Source: Bigelowiella natans CCMP2755 (lineage: Eukaryota > Cercozoa > Chlorarachniophyceae). From it: a DNA stretch of 35,000 bases. Made by a program: the position numbers and the translations under genes. Where the stretch lies: the NCBI GenBank assembly GCA_000320545.1, contig ADNK01002058.1, forward strand, positions 1-35,000, given 5' to 3'. Shown here one piece after another: positions 21,046 to 32,290 of this stretch. The first letter of the stretch is position 1. Each line of letters begins with the position of its first letter. The notes beneath the pieces are model-generated. The model saw only the letters and a program-made list of their open reading frames with translations, was not told where the DNA came from and made no database searches.

Positions 21046-24000
21046 GGAGACTGCTTTTCTCGAAGTTCATTTGGTTGATTTTCCAAAAAATAAGCCAAAA
21101 TTGAGTTTCATTGTATATCGATATCATCGTATCACTCGTCGCCGTGCTGCCGTTTCACAACGCAATTCTGCATACTAAAATATGTAAACAGGAGAAAATT
21201 GAGGAGCAGTCCCGAGAGGCGGAAGAAACACAAAAGAAACTCGCTTTAAATCGTGACAACATGCAGCAAAGGATGATCGAAAATGCCCAAAAGCTTGAAG
21301 AGATGAAGCAGCGTCTGCGCAAAGATGCGGAGGAGCGCGAACAGGAAACTGGGATTAAACAAGAGTCTCTCCGCAATGAGAGGACTAGGATGGAGATGGA
21401 GAGAGAGATCCTCAATGCAAAGCTCTCCGGGTACGAGAGGGATGCGGCCAAGTTGAAAGAACAACGGGATGCAATGAAAGAGCAACGGGATGCAATGAAT
21501 CATCAGGCTGATTTAATGCAGAAGGAGGCACAAGAACTACAATTTAAAAAGAAGGAGTTGGAGAAATTTAAGGTACTACAGCTGCTAGATCGATAAACTA
21601 AATATCAGTGGTTTATGACTGTTCCCCTTCATTAATTGAGTACTCTCTTCCACTTTCGGAGCAGCACCACGACGACTAGCTGCAACACATCGACACGTCA
21701 AATACACCCTCGCATTAAAGCACATATGTAGCTGCAGATAAGCTCATACACATGAATATATACCTATAAGCTTGTGTGCTGGCTGGTGTATTTGAGCGAG
21801 CGGTGCATGTGAGCGTTGGATATTTAATCTACATCTGTCTAACCTGCAGACAATCCATCGGAACGAGGCCGAAGCTTTCGCAGAGGAGAAGAAGAACGTT
21901 GCTGCTGAGAGAGAGGAGCTACAGCAGAAACGGGAAGCCCTGGAGCGACTCATAGCCGAGGAGAAAGAAAAGGCGGCGCTGAAGGAGCAGATGGCTGCTC
22001 AGATTCAAGACAATGACGACGATATGAGCGACACTACTGTTGAGACGGATATATCCAACGTAAAAGGCAAGAAGATAGAGGACGAGGCCAAATCCCTCAA
22101 GGCCGCACAGTTAGCATTTGAGGAGCGGCAACAGCAATTTACCTTAGAAATGGAACAGAAGAAGGAGGAGCAGAAAGCGCGCGAACGTGAGCGGCAAGAG
22201 CAATTTACCTTAGAAATGGAACAGAAGAAGGGGGAGCAGAAAGCGCGCGAACGTGAGCGGCAAGAGCAATTTGCCTTAGAAATGGAGAGGAGGAAGGAGG
22301 AGCAGGAAGCGCGCGAACGTAAGCAGCAAGAGCAATTTACCTTGGAAATGGAGAGGAGGAAGGAAGAACTGAAAGCACTCGAACGTGAGCAGCAAGAGAA
22401 GTTTGCCTTGGAATTGAAACAGAAGGAGGAGGAGCAGAAAGCACTCGAACTTGAGCGAAAAGAGTTCGAGATCAAGCGTATTGAGTTCGAGGAGGAGGTG
22501 AAGAAGCTCAAGGCTGAGCTCAAAGCAAAGGTCAATGAGGTGGAGGCGAGGAAGATGGAACATGATAGTCAAGCAAAGAAGCAGTATGACGAGCTGTTGC
22601 AGGCTCGTATCGACATGAAACAGCAGATGTTGAAGGCAGCCCGAGAACGCGAGATGGCTGCTGCCGCAGAGAAGGTTGATGAAAGTGGTTGGAATGCGAT
22701 GATGAAGGAGGTGGAGCAACTTCATGACGATGAGAGCGCAAGCTACATATCGAGTGTGGTGACTGGTGTTGGAGATGAGAGGAAGAAGAAGGGAAATAAC
22801 CTCCCAGAGCAACAGACAAGTGCTTTCCAAAGTGTGGATTTTCGCGACGCCTCTGATCATCATGAGGACGATCTCAATGAAGAACAAGGTCGTGGGAGCG
22901 TCATCAAGTTCATCGCTGATGAGGAATTGGTTGACTCGATCCATGTCCCTACGACAGGACCCCACATTGATGACGAAGAAGTGACAGCTGCTGCTGCTGC
23001 TGCTTTTGCAAACAGCATTGCGGAAGAGGATGAAACGGAGCCGCATGAGGAAATGAAAGCCGTCGCAAACAGCACTACGATCGAGAGGAAAGAGGATGCT
23101 GAAGTAGAAGCTGCCGCTGATGTTGTTGCCAACAGCAATGCGATGGAGGGTGAAGAGCACAAAATTGAGCCGAATGAGGAGGTGGAAGCTGCTGACGCTG
23201 CTGTCGCCAACAGCATTGCGGCAGAGAGTAAAGAGGATGCGGATGCTGAAGTGAAAGCAGATCCCGCCGCTGCTGTTTCCAACAGCAATACGATGGGGAG
23301 TGAAGATGATGTTGCGGAGCCGCATGAGGAAGTGAAAGCCGTCGCAAACAGCACTACGATCGAGAGGAAAGAGGATGCTGAGGTAGAAGCTGCCGCTGAT
23401 GTTGTTGCCAACAGCAATGCGATGGAGGGTGAAGAGCACAAAATTGAGCCGAATGAGGAGGTGGAAGCTGCTGACGCTGCTGTCGCCAACAACATTGCAA
23501 TGGAAAGTAAAGAGGATGCGGAAGCGAAAGCTAGCGCCGCTGCTTTTGCCAATAACATTGCGATGGATAGTGAAGATGATGTAACGGATATGACGGAGGC
23601 GCACGAGGAAGTGAAAGCTGCCGACGCCGTTGTTGCCAACAGCATTGCGGCGGAGAGTAAAGACGATGCGGGTGCTGAGGTGAAAGCTGCCGCTGCTGCT
23701 GTAGCCAATAAGATTGCAGTGGAGAGTGAAGAGGATATAACGGAACCACATGAGGAAGTAAAAGCTGCCTCGGCGGATTTCCCCAACAGCATTGCGGTAG
23801 AGAGTGAAGAGGATATAACGGAGCCACATGAGGAAGCTGCCGCGGCTGCTTTTCCCAACAGTATTGAAGTGGGGAGTGAGGAGCATAAAATGGAGCCGGA
23901 TGAGGAAGTGGAAGCTGCCGCCGCTGCTTTTGCCGATAGCATTGCGATGGACAGTGAAGATGATGTAACGGAACCGCATGAGGAAGCTGCAGCTGCTGCT

Positions 24001-25032
24001 TTTCCCAACAGTATTGAGGTGGAAGGTGAAGAGCACAACATTGAGCCGAATGAGGAGGTGGAAGCTGCTGACGCTGCTGTCGCCAACAACATTGCAATGG
24101 AAAGTAAAGAGGATGCGGAAGCGAAAGCTAGCGCCGCTGCTTTTGCCAATAACATTGCGGTGGATAGTGAAGATGATGTAACGGATATAACGGAGGCGCA
24201 CGAGGAAGTGAAAGCTGCCGACGCTGTTGTTGCCAACAGCATTGCAATGGAAAGTAAAGAGGATGCGGAAGCGAAAGCTAGCGCCGCTGCTTTTGCCAAT
24301 AACATTGCGATGGATAGTGAAGATGATGTAACGGATATAACGGAGGCGCACGAGGAAGTGAAAGCTGCCGACGCCGTTGTTGCCAACAGCATTGCGGCGG
24401 AGAGTAAAGACGATGCGGGTGCTGAGGTGAAAGCTGCCGCTGCTGCTTTTGCCAATAACATTGCGATGGATAGTGAAGATGATGTTACGGAGGCGCACGA
24501 GGAAGTGAAAGCTGCCGACGCTGTCGTTGCCAACAGCATTGCGGTGGAGAGTGAAGAGGATATAACAGAACCACATGAGGAAGTAAAAGCTGCCTCGGCG
24601 GATTTCCCCAACAGCATTGCGGTGGAGAGTGAAGAGGATATAACGGAACCACATGAGGAAGTAAAAGCTGCCTCGGCGGATTTCCCCAACAGCATTGCGG
24701 TAGAGAGTGAAGAGGATATAACGGAGCCACATGAGGAAGCTGCCGCGGCTGCTTTTCCCAACAGTATTGAAGTGGGGAGTGAGGAGCATAAAATGGAGCC
24801 GGATGAGGAAGTGGAAGCTGCCGCCGCTGCTTTTGCCAATAGCATTGCGATGAGCAGTGAAGAGGATATAACGGAGCTGCATGACGATAAACAGGAATTG
24901 CGAGAGAACAAAACGGAACCGGAAGAGCGCAAGAGAGAGCCGCAAGGACCACCATTGCATCTCCAAAAACTTCTGGAAGAACAGCCTAGACGCAGAAACA
25001 GAAAGGAAGAAGTATTAGAGGTGGAACTCTGA
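16070..25032 (+). CDS. Very large coiled-coil protein with 22-residue repeats and acidic repeat tail
   Basis: Twenty-three in-phase exons give 1,819 residues: 16070-16117, 16243-16316, 16486-16573, 16791-16849, 16977-17052, 17111-17166, 17412-17688, 17869-17916, 18083-18174, 18355-18496, 18687-18750, 18876-18929, 19014-19114, 19242-19292, 19440-19493, 19586-19659, 19840-19876, 20069-20164, 20296-20433, 20595-20651, 20753-20962, 21192-21572, 21850-25032. Residues 1-130 form a helical head starting MDIVADVKARKQ. Residues 131-226 are low-complexity and Ser/Gly/Glu-rich. Residues 227 to about 1010 are a Lys/Glu/Arg-rich coiled coil, including five 22-residue repeats. Residues 1136-1770 are 26 acidic repeats. 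No enzyme motif, signal peptide or membrane span is seen. A scaffold or cytoskeletal role fits the architecture, but the family is not recognised. The head exons are also open in a second frame that joins the C2 gene. The exon at 17412 may begin at 17421. Confidence 0.85.
17709..17742. repeat. TA microsatellite
   Basis: About 16 TA units lie 20 bp after the donor at 17689 in the coiled-coil gene. Confidence 0.95.
17962..17999. repeat. GA microsatellite
   Basis: An intronic GA tract between exons 17869-17916 and 18083-18174. Confidence 0.95.
20008..20066. repeat. CA-rich microsatellite abutting a splice acceptor
   Basis: CACA/CGCA alternation runs directly into the CACCAG acceptor before exon 20069, where the polypyrimidine tract would normally be. 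Confidence 0.9.
21003..21045. repeat. GA microsatellite
   Basis: An intronic GA tract between coiled-coil exons 20753-20962 and 21192-21572. Confidence 0.95.
22130..22459 (+). repeat. Five tandem 66-bp repeats coding 22-residue coiled-coil units
   Basis: Each unit codes a variant of QEQFTLEMEQKKEEQKARER plus two residues. Five consecutive copies start with QQQ, QEQ, QEQ, QEQ and QEK. The period of 22 residues is about three heptads plus one, as in a slightly over-wound coiled coil. Copies diverge progressively towards the 3' end. Confidence 0.9.
22984..24880 (+). repeat. 26 imperfect acidic repeats (Ala/Glu-rich), with larger nested duplications
   Basis: Each unit starts with a block like FANNIAM, VANSIAV or FPNSIAV, followed by a stretch such as ESEEDITEPHEEVKAA. 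Unit length varies from about 21 to 29 residues. Two units (the VANSTT/VANSNA pair) recur 279 bp apart, from 23062 and 23341. A block from 23794 recurs almost exactly from 24697, 903 bp apart. Two adjacent 78-bp units at 24541 and 24619 differ by about one base. These are signs of recent unequal duplication. Confidence 0.9.
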
Positions 25033-25084
25033 TGGGCTCTGGTCAATTTCAATATTATGCATGCCCCCCCATTACATTGCAAGC

Positions 25085-25124
<40 letters not shown>

Positions 25125-25156
25125 CGGATGTAATGAAATGTTTAAATTTTTTCAAT

Positions 25157-25195
<39 letters not shown>

Positions 25196-25921
25196 CGCGA
25201 CAGTGAGGCACGCTCCCATAAATTGCATTGACTGCGGCACTGCGGCAATAGTCAAGTAGGATAGAATTCTCCACATACAAGTGTACATGAGTGGGCTGCG
25301 AACTTAAAAATAAACAAGCGAAAGGTGCGCATTTTACTGGGTGTATGATGTTGATTTTAAATTTATATACATCGCAACTTTTTGTTGTTAAAGATGGCCC
25401 TTTTTTTGTCAAAATGAACATGACAGTGCGTGCAAGCAGACATGCACAACAGGCAGCTGCGCTGATTGCGCATTGGCGCTCCCACGCTCCCACAGACTAG
25501 CACTGCCAACTACATTGCGAACATGCTCAACACAACATATTGCTACGTTTGCATCAGTGTGGCTAGAGTACCAAATCAGGGCGTAGCAACGACGAAATGG
25601 CTATCTCTTTGCGTGCGAGCATAGGAGACGATAATAGACACAGCAATACACTATATATATTATATATATTGTGTATTGTGTATTGCATGTCTAGCTATCA
25701 TGACGGACATGAAATTGTACTATCAGCGGTGCCGGGGCTTGACCGCTTCATGTGTATACAACGCCAGCCCAATCTATTTATTTATTTATGCGACTTTATT
25801 GCCGTGTGATAAACAGATAGCCACAAAACAGCAAATACGTGTGAACTACTCAGCATTATGACTTGTCTGCTGTGTATGTCACCATCTAAACGTCGCAGCA
25901 TCGCCATCGTCGTTGTCACTA
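25033..25921. other. Convergent 3' spacer with two AT microsatellites
   Basis: The coiled-coil gene (plus) and the nocturnin-like gene (minus) both end here, so two 3' UTRs are expected. TA tracts lie at about 25087-25120 and 25158-25192. No supported exon was found in the remaining sequence. Confidence 0.65.
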
Positions 25922-26899
25922 TCAACCTTGTCGCTCAAGGAGATAGCGAATGGAATGCGCGATCGAAGATAAAGAAATGATAGGAGAATGTATGGGTGTT
26001 TGCGAAGACGACGATGACGATGATGAGGACGATTTTGACCCTCTTACTGCGGCGCCATTCTTCCTCGTGCGATCGGCCTCGCTGCCATCTTTACTATTAT
26101 CAACATCGTCTACCAGTTGCAAATCGGCTACGAGAGAGATGTGATCTGAGGGATATTGCTGGTTGGGGAGACGGTCAGGGCAGCTGCCTACAATCGCCTA
26201 GTAGTACATAGAGTAGTAGTAATGTGTCAGTGAAACGTGTGTCAGTCGGCACAAGCCATTCGAGGAGAGAAAGAGTGGAAAGAGAGCGGGGGGGGGATGC
26301 GAGTGCTCCGATAATTTTTCTAATATCTCTCCGGCTGCTTCATTTAGCATTTTCGAGAGAACCACGCAACACACACACAAACACACACACACACATTCAC
26401 ATATTGTCCCATATTCCATCTCCTTGATTATAGTGCATGCATAAATGTGTCTGTTGTGCGTGCGTGCGAGAGTGTGGTGCGCGCATCTCTCATCGAGCAA
26501 AGCCTCATCACCAGTACACTTGCTTCAGGCAATAGTTGCCTTTGTTACTACATAATGATAATAATAATAATGATAATAATAATTGTATTTCTACTATTAC
26601 TACTACTACTACTTCTACTACTACTATGAAACTACCTCTGGTGGCACTTGAAGGACGCGTAACACTTTAATTCTCCCCAAATATAGGATGTAGTCAAATA
26701 TTGTCTGATATTGTTCAATGCTTCCTTGAGACGATGGGGACAACGCGTTATATCATCAATATCATCAGATATCGACGACCTTCACTTCGCAATCCGTCCA
26801 TGCCCCCCAATGTGTGTACCCTGGCTCGCGTCCTAAGAAACCGTATGAGAGCGGGAGAGGAGGGGGGGGGGAGAGAGGAAGTGAGAAAGAGAGAGAGAA

Positions 26900-26936
<37 letters not shown>

Positions 26937-27177
26937 TGTGCCATGTACTCATACCGTACGCGTTCTTGAAACCACAATGCTTGAGAAACGAATAGACAAT
27001 TGGCTTTATGTTGTCATACGTCTCAACGTGCGAGTTAAGGTCCCCGCAGAGTATCACATCTGAGCAGGATGAGGAGGAAAAAGAGGAGGAGGGGGAGGGA
27101 ACATAAGAATTTTGAAAAGCGACGAGAGACTTTTCTTCTTCATAGATGTCACACACACAAGTATAAAATATTCATAT

Positions 27178-27215
<38 letters not shown>

Positions 27216-28192
27216 CATATATATATGTGTATATATATAGATATATATATATATATATATATTAAGATATATGTTACATGTGTGTGTGTGTGTGTGTGTA
27301 TCGAATGACCTTCACTATCTTGCTGAAAGTCCTTCACTTTCTCCAGGAGGCATTTCAGCTGACATTAATGAACGTCACAAACACACATCATCAACACAAC
27401 CTTTATATGATACAGTTTCACATCGTCGTTGTCCTCCCCTCCCCCCATCCTTCTCTCCTGCACAAAATACTCGATGATGCAAGCACAAATCATTTGACCT
27501 GCTCGACTCGAAAGTCCTCATATGATTGATCTAATCCGGCCTTCAAATGAGTGTTTACTATGATCACCGACCGCCGTGCACTTACCTGTTTAATGAACGA
27601 CAACAACAGAAATAACAGCAAAAACAAAGACGAAGAAGAAGAAGAAGAAGAAGAGAACAGAACGCATCGAGCAATTCGACATGGTAAGAGCTGACTAAAA
27701 GCATAAATATATATACATATAATACATATATTTTACATTGCAAAGGAAATGAACATGACTTTTCGCCCTACATCTCTCTTCTAAAAATCGGTGGAATTCT
27801 TGCTATCATTGACCTTCATACGCAGCATCATTGCCACGTGCACATTCTCTGCGTGCAACGTCACGTACTCTATGGCCGTGTTTGTTAGCTTGCTTGTCTG
27901 CCAGGCCAAACACCACCACCACCAACAACAACAACAACAGCACGATAGCGAAATTAACTATCAAGTCCTTCCTCTTTATACGCACTTGCCCCTTCTCCCC
28001 TCCCCCCTCCACCTGTCCCTCCTCCCCCACCCACCTTCCAGAAGACTGCACAGCCGTCCTTTGCGCGATGCGACTTTTTCACAAACGAGCCCTTCGTTGT
28101 CGCACGCACGTACACACATGCAGAGAGAGGAAAGGGGAGAAAGAGAGAGGGGGGGAGAGAGATCTGAGCGGCCGATATTTAAAAGTAGTAGT

Positions 28193-28223
<31 letters not shown>

Positions 28224-28933
28224 GAGGACCTCAAATCCGCGGATATGAAGATAGGCATACAGCTCCTCATATCGATCAACTTCCTGGCAAATGAGAAGGG
28301 AAAATAAGCTGCATTGTAGCAGTACTAGTAGGGAAGATTGTTTGAAGAAAATAACTATAATACAGTCCTGGCAGCAGGGCACATATACACACATTTGTTT
28401 ATATTTATAAGTGTGTGCGCGCGCGCGTGTGTCCTCTACTTGTAGACAGATGACGTCCGGATCAACACGTGTTATCTCCTGATTCATAATGAGCACAATG
28501 ATGATGATCATCCAGCACAAGCGGGGGAGGAGGAGGAGAGGGAGGATTAGAACAAAAATGTTAGTTTCGGATGTGTGAAGGTGGCACTGACGTGTTACTC
28601 TCCTCCTCCTCCTCCTACTACTACTACGACTTCTCCTTCTATTGCTCACATGGAGGAGGAGCGGCAGTCGCCGTCTCCATACGAGAAACTTTTTATCGCA
28701 CAGGAAACGACGGAGATTCCTCCATTTGATCTCCCCCTGGTGGAAGTGAAGAAATATCATCATTTATTCCCCGGGCAGGTGAGAGAACAACGGCACATTA
28801 GTAATTATTTTCTATTCTGTGTTGCCATCTTTGGTAGCGGCCGACAAGGAAATGCAAAATCAGGGGCTTTCTCACACGGCAAATTTCTCACCTTCATGCC
28901 GTTTTGACTACATTTTTTAATATCCTCTCAACA

Positions 28934-28976
<43 letters not shown>

Positions 28977-29066
28977 TATTACTACACTTTACTCAACATA
29001 TTTACTCAACCATTGTGTTCGTTTGTGATTTACCTAACCGCTTACTACACTGACTGCTACCATTTA

Positions 29067-29105
<39 letters not shown>

Positions 29106-29493
29106 ATATTTTCGAAATATATTTTAAGGACCGGGATATATTTGAAAAGTCCAAAAGAGCCCACAGGGGGGGGGGGGCGCATCGAAGGTCGCATAGTATC
29201 TCCTTCTAGCTGCTGTGGCTCCGCATTAATATCGTCACATGGCGGGCTCGCCATACAATCTGACACAAAGGACAACGATAAGACTGTTGAGGATTGATGC
29301 TAGGCGACGTCGATATACCCGCAAGGATGTTGAATTGCAGGACGCGCAGCTTGGTTGGTGGAACGCCATCTGCTTACCATTGAAGGGGATGGAGCAGGTA
29401 CATCATCAACAGTGAAGACACAATATCCTTTCATTCGAAAAGGTGTAGGTGGAGAAGACTCCATCGATAATAAAAAATGCTTTAATTATGTGT

Positions 29494-29542
<49 letters not shown>

Positions 29543-29587
29543 TATACACACATATGCATATTATCTTGGTTGTTCGTGTGTATGTGT

Positions 29588-29627
<40 letters not shown>

Positions 29628-30596
29628 CCTTCAGGGGGACGGATAACCAGGTACGATTGTACAAGAAACTTCCAGCCTAAGAAGAAACAGAGGGAGAGAA
29701 ATAGCAAGAAGAAAAATTCAATCATCGTCTGCATTCTAGGTAAACAATACCGCGTAAAAAGAAGACGCATGCCCCCCATTCATCGGAAATGAAAAAGGCT
29801 TATTTTTTATGTAATTATTGGTCAAACAAACCTCTGACTCAACATCCATATAGGCGATTTCAGTGAGGTTCTCCAGGACGCGGCTGCTGCTTTGGTATGG
29901 CGGCCTCTTGTTCCTTACAGCATGTTGAGGACATGGGGAAGAATGTAAGATCATACTCGATACAGCAACAGATTAGAAGTTTGAACGACTACCTCTGGGA
30001 GTGGTAATAATGAGAGCTGTCTCCATCAGCATTTGCCCAATCATGGCCAGTGTCACTGTTCTCTCTGCGTAGTGAGGTACCACGGCTTCTTCTTTGCTTG
30101 AAATCTTCCCTTTGCCTGCGAGAAAAGGGCGATCGAGAGTCTCCCATTCGTAAGAGAGAACTGCTTCCGTATCGGTGGAGCATTAATCCAACCGGTCCCA
30201 CCGCACAAAGGCTCACGAGGAACATGAATAGAACCGCCGGCCGATCCCCACCAAAAGCCAGCAACAATGATGGCATATGGGAAGGATGGAAGGGGGGAAC
30301 TGTGCACTCTCCATGCAGGGTGCGCCACGCTCCCCCCCGCTCCAACGCTTTACACCGGAATTATTTGGGGGTCGGCAACTGTCGTCTCTGGGTTTTTGTC
30401 TGTCGTTATTGTCGTCGCCGCATCCATTAAACATGCACGACAACCATTATTTGAATGTCGTCGTATGAAAATAGACGTGATATTCTCACCCATCGGCCCC
30501 TCCCCGTTTGTGGCATTCGATCCAATCGCTGATCCCGGAGGAGTGGAACTTGAGCAATTCTGATGATCTTTTCCACTGTGCTCTGGAATCGCTCAT
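25922..30596 (-). CDS. Nocturnin/CCR4-like exo-endo-phosphatase protein, about 17 exons
   Basis: This EEP-fold enzyme probably removes poly(A) tails or 2'-phosphates. Exons: 30596-30490, 30115-29993, 29913-29832, 29676-29628, 29369-29319, 29283-29132, 28736-28650, 28478-28440, 28283-28230, 28091-28035, 27897-27814, 27585-27499, 27358-27310, 27059-26955, 26832-26780, 26704-26636, 26197-25922; 507 residues. All EEP catalytic blocks appear in order: LRVLQFNILAG (Asn), DPDVICLQEVDRYEELY (Glu), KDGCAVFWKTSKL, NVHVAMMLRMK, VIIVNTHLKAG (His), VILCGDLNSH (Asp, Asn), TIFDYILYLG and YPSDHISLVADLQL (Asp, His). LPNQQYPSDH and the spacing from WRRRLPLLLHEI to LQEVD are closest to nocturnin, though CCR4/Angel proteins are similar. 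A Ser-rich tail follows. The exon 29283-29132 and the 35-nt intron before it are the least certain. An alternative start at 30276, read through to 29993, would add a membrane segment (525 residues). PDE12-type function is not excluded. Confidence 0.92.
26555..26632. repeat. ATA/CTA triplet array after the minus-strand donor
   Basis: On the coding strand this reads as a run of GTA triplets starting just after the donor at 26635, in the last intron of the nocturnin-like gene. Confidence 0.9.
26900..26937. repeat. GT microsatellite
   Basis: A GT tract in the intron between exons 27059-26955 and 26832-26780 of the nocturnin-like gene. Confidence 0.95.
27179..27300. repeat. CA, AT and TG compound microsatellite
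   Basis: CA (27179-27210), AT (27213-27262) and TG (27279-27299) tracts fill most of the intron between exons 27358-27310 and 27059-26955. Confidence 0.95.
28186..28223. repeat. GTA triplet array
   Basis: About 11 GTA triplets (TAC on the coding strand) lie 6 bp after the donor at 28229 in the nocturnin-like gene. Confidence 0.95.
28934..29102. repeat. Two TA microsatellites
   Basis: TA tracts at about 28936-28968 and 29070-29100 lie in the intron between exons 29283-29132 and 28736-28650. Confidence 0.95.
29500..29626. repeat. CA/TA and TG compound microsatellite
   Basis: It fills the intron between exons 29676-29628 and 29369-29319. The TG part touches the donor at 29627. Confidence 0.95.
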
Positions 30597-31743
30597 TGTG
30601 AATGAGCATGGGTGGGTTGATTTCTACGTTTCTTTGTGTTCTTTGTGCTTGACATCACGGAAACCAAGAAACCAGAAGGAAACCTTTTTCGACGACAGTG
30701 ATGCAGTGACAAAGCATGTTGAGGAGCTTGCACGTTGTGCGAACACTTTGGGGCGTCAACACGTCTCAGCTGCACCACTCATCCATCGCCGTGTGATGCA
30801 AGTGTGCAACAAACCAGCACGATGAATCGAAGGTTCACAAGTCTGGAATCACCATTTTTGCTGCCGATTCGCATCGAGGGAGGGTGCAAAGAAACAAGTT
30901 GCGGATCCAATGCACAGCTACGCGTGCACACCCATCCCCATTCGCCGCAGTGGCTGTGCAATGCGTCGTTGTCGCATGCTGCTTCATCAACCCGTCCACG
31001 TGAGCGTCACGCGTGTGTTGCCGCCACGAGCTAGTGAGGCTTCGCTAGTTCGGTGCGCGGTCCCAGCAGGATCGATCGGAATCGAACGCAGGTGCGATTC
31101 TGTCAGTTTCCACCACTGATGATCCGTGGACGTGCGTGCTCTCGTTCAATCACTCTAGCACTGATGACGGTCGCACTTGTGCAACAACACTTGATGCGTG
31201 CATGTGTGTGCTCATCTAGTCGATCATGCCTGCTCACAGGCAGATTTCACAGAGCTAGAGAGACATGTCTTGTCTGGATGTGTCCATGTGCATGCATGTG
31301 CCCAACAAGTACCTGCGCCAATGTGTTCATGTGTGCCCATTGCCAAACACACGTGTTGTGATCGGGACATGTGCACCTTCAACGATGTGAGTTGCATTTG
31401 CACCACACACGCAAACCCACATTTTTAGCGAAATATTAGATGTGCTGCTGATGTTCTTTGAGAGTATGCACGTATGCATAGAGACATGCATCTACACAAA
31501 TTGAATGGTTGGACAATGCCACGATGCTCGCATCGTTGCAAGCTGGACACGAGACATCTAGACATTGCGCTGGCATCGTGCACATGCATGTCATGACAGG
31601 TGTAGTGTGGCACCCCAATGCATGTGAATAATGCCAATTCTGAGATTAAACACTAGGCAAGTTGCTCCAGCATGCGATGGAACTTGCATCATAGGTTGCT
31701 GCATGTGTGGATGCAAGTTCATGAGACACAGTTACAAGCTTGC
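30597..31743. other. Spacer above the nocturnin-like gene; no supported gene
   Basis: The 1.15 kb stretch contains several open frames of 60-105 codons on both strands, but none has a family motif or a convincing splice chain. From about 30700 it is rich in CATGTGCATG, GATCGATCGG and GTGAGCG-like words, resembling the 2.0-3.25 kb stretch. The nocturnin-like promoter should lie just above 30596. Confidence 0.55.
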
Positions 31744-32290
31744 TCACAATTCAACTTTCCTCCCGTGTTCACCATGATTTTCCACCACATCGCTCTCTAA
31801 AGACAACACGCAGCTTGGATCTTCAACCCTTCCTTCACGACACTTTTGTGATATCCTTTCCACCTCGCTCTCGATCACTAAACATAATTCTCTATTCTGC
31901 TTTACCTCCGAGTACGTCATCTGAAGACGTTCAGCTACAGCTTGTTTCATCATTCTACAAGGCATAATGTTTCGTTAATGATCCTCAAATAAATCTAAAA
32001 CTCACATATGCATCACAAAAATCGATGTAAATCTTGTTGAAATGGTGCAAACCTGTGCGTCAATCTGAATAAAAGTAGAAAAGAGATCATCAGTATGCTG
32101 TGAGCGAAATCGTTAAGGTAATGTACCTTCCCTCTCGATATTCGCTGTACTTGCCGCCGATAAACAATCGTACTTCTGACTGGGCTGCTCGATACATTGA
32201 AAGAGCGTCATCATCTTGAGACTCCGCCCCTGCCCTTCTTGCAGTGAAAACGGTGATGAGTACGAAGAAGACATTTATCAGTCGGGACAT
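31744..32290 (-). CDS. Small secreted protein of unknown family, with a 12-nt micro-exon
   Basis: Exons 32290-32127, 32064-32053 and 31954-31744 give 128 residues, or 124 if the 12-nt micro-exon is skipped; both forms are in phase. The start MSRLINVFFVLITVF followed by an AGA cleavage-type site is a clear signal peptide, so the mature protein of about 100 residues probably enters the secretory route. It is hydrophilic and helix-prone, with three Cys, and ends KVEL, which is reminiscent of an ER-retrieval tetrapeptide (KDEL/HDEL type), so ER residence is possible. An ATG 24 bp upstream (32314) would add eight residues. No family is recognised. It shares a 394-bp divergent spacer with TMEM43, itself an ER and inner nuclear membrane protein. 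Confidence 0.6.
32053..32064 (-). other. Twelve-nucleotide in-phase micro-exon
   Basis: The bases between a strong acceptor (TTTTATTCAG) and a GTTTGC donor add four residues to the small secreted protein. The flanking exons are phase-compatible with or without it. Confidence 0.5.

Noticed and set aside
22276-25082. Two very long antisense open frames (896 and 740 codons) opposite the coiled-coil and repeat exon
   Set aside because: The sense strand has a splice-linked, biased coding frame. The antisense frames stay open only because the Ala/Glu/Lys-rich repeat lacks antisense stop codons, and their translations are low-complexity with no family motif.
28575-28907. Plus-strand frame of 110 codons with a plausible donor
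   Set aside because: It is antisense to the nocturnin-like exon 28736-28650, whose frame aligns with the EEP domain and joins catalytic exons in phase. No onward plus-strand exon chain holds.
29239-29398. Plus-strand frame ending in a good donor at 29399 (LGWWNAICLPLKGMEQ)
   Set aside because: It lies opposite the nocturnin-like exon coding LRVLQFNILAG, a conserved EEP start motif on the minus strand.
30508-30825. Plus-strand frame of 105 codons
   Set aside because: It starts at TTG, overlaps the first nocturnin-like exon on the other strand, and has no motif or splice partners.
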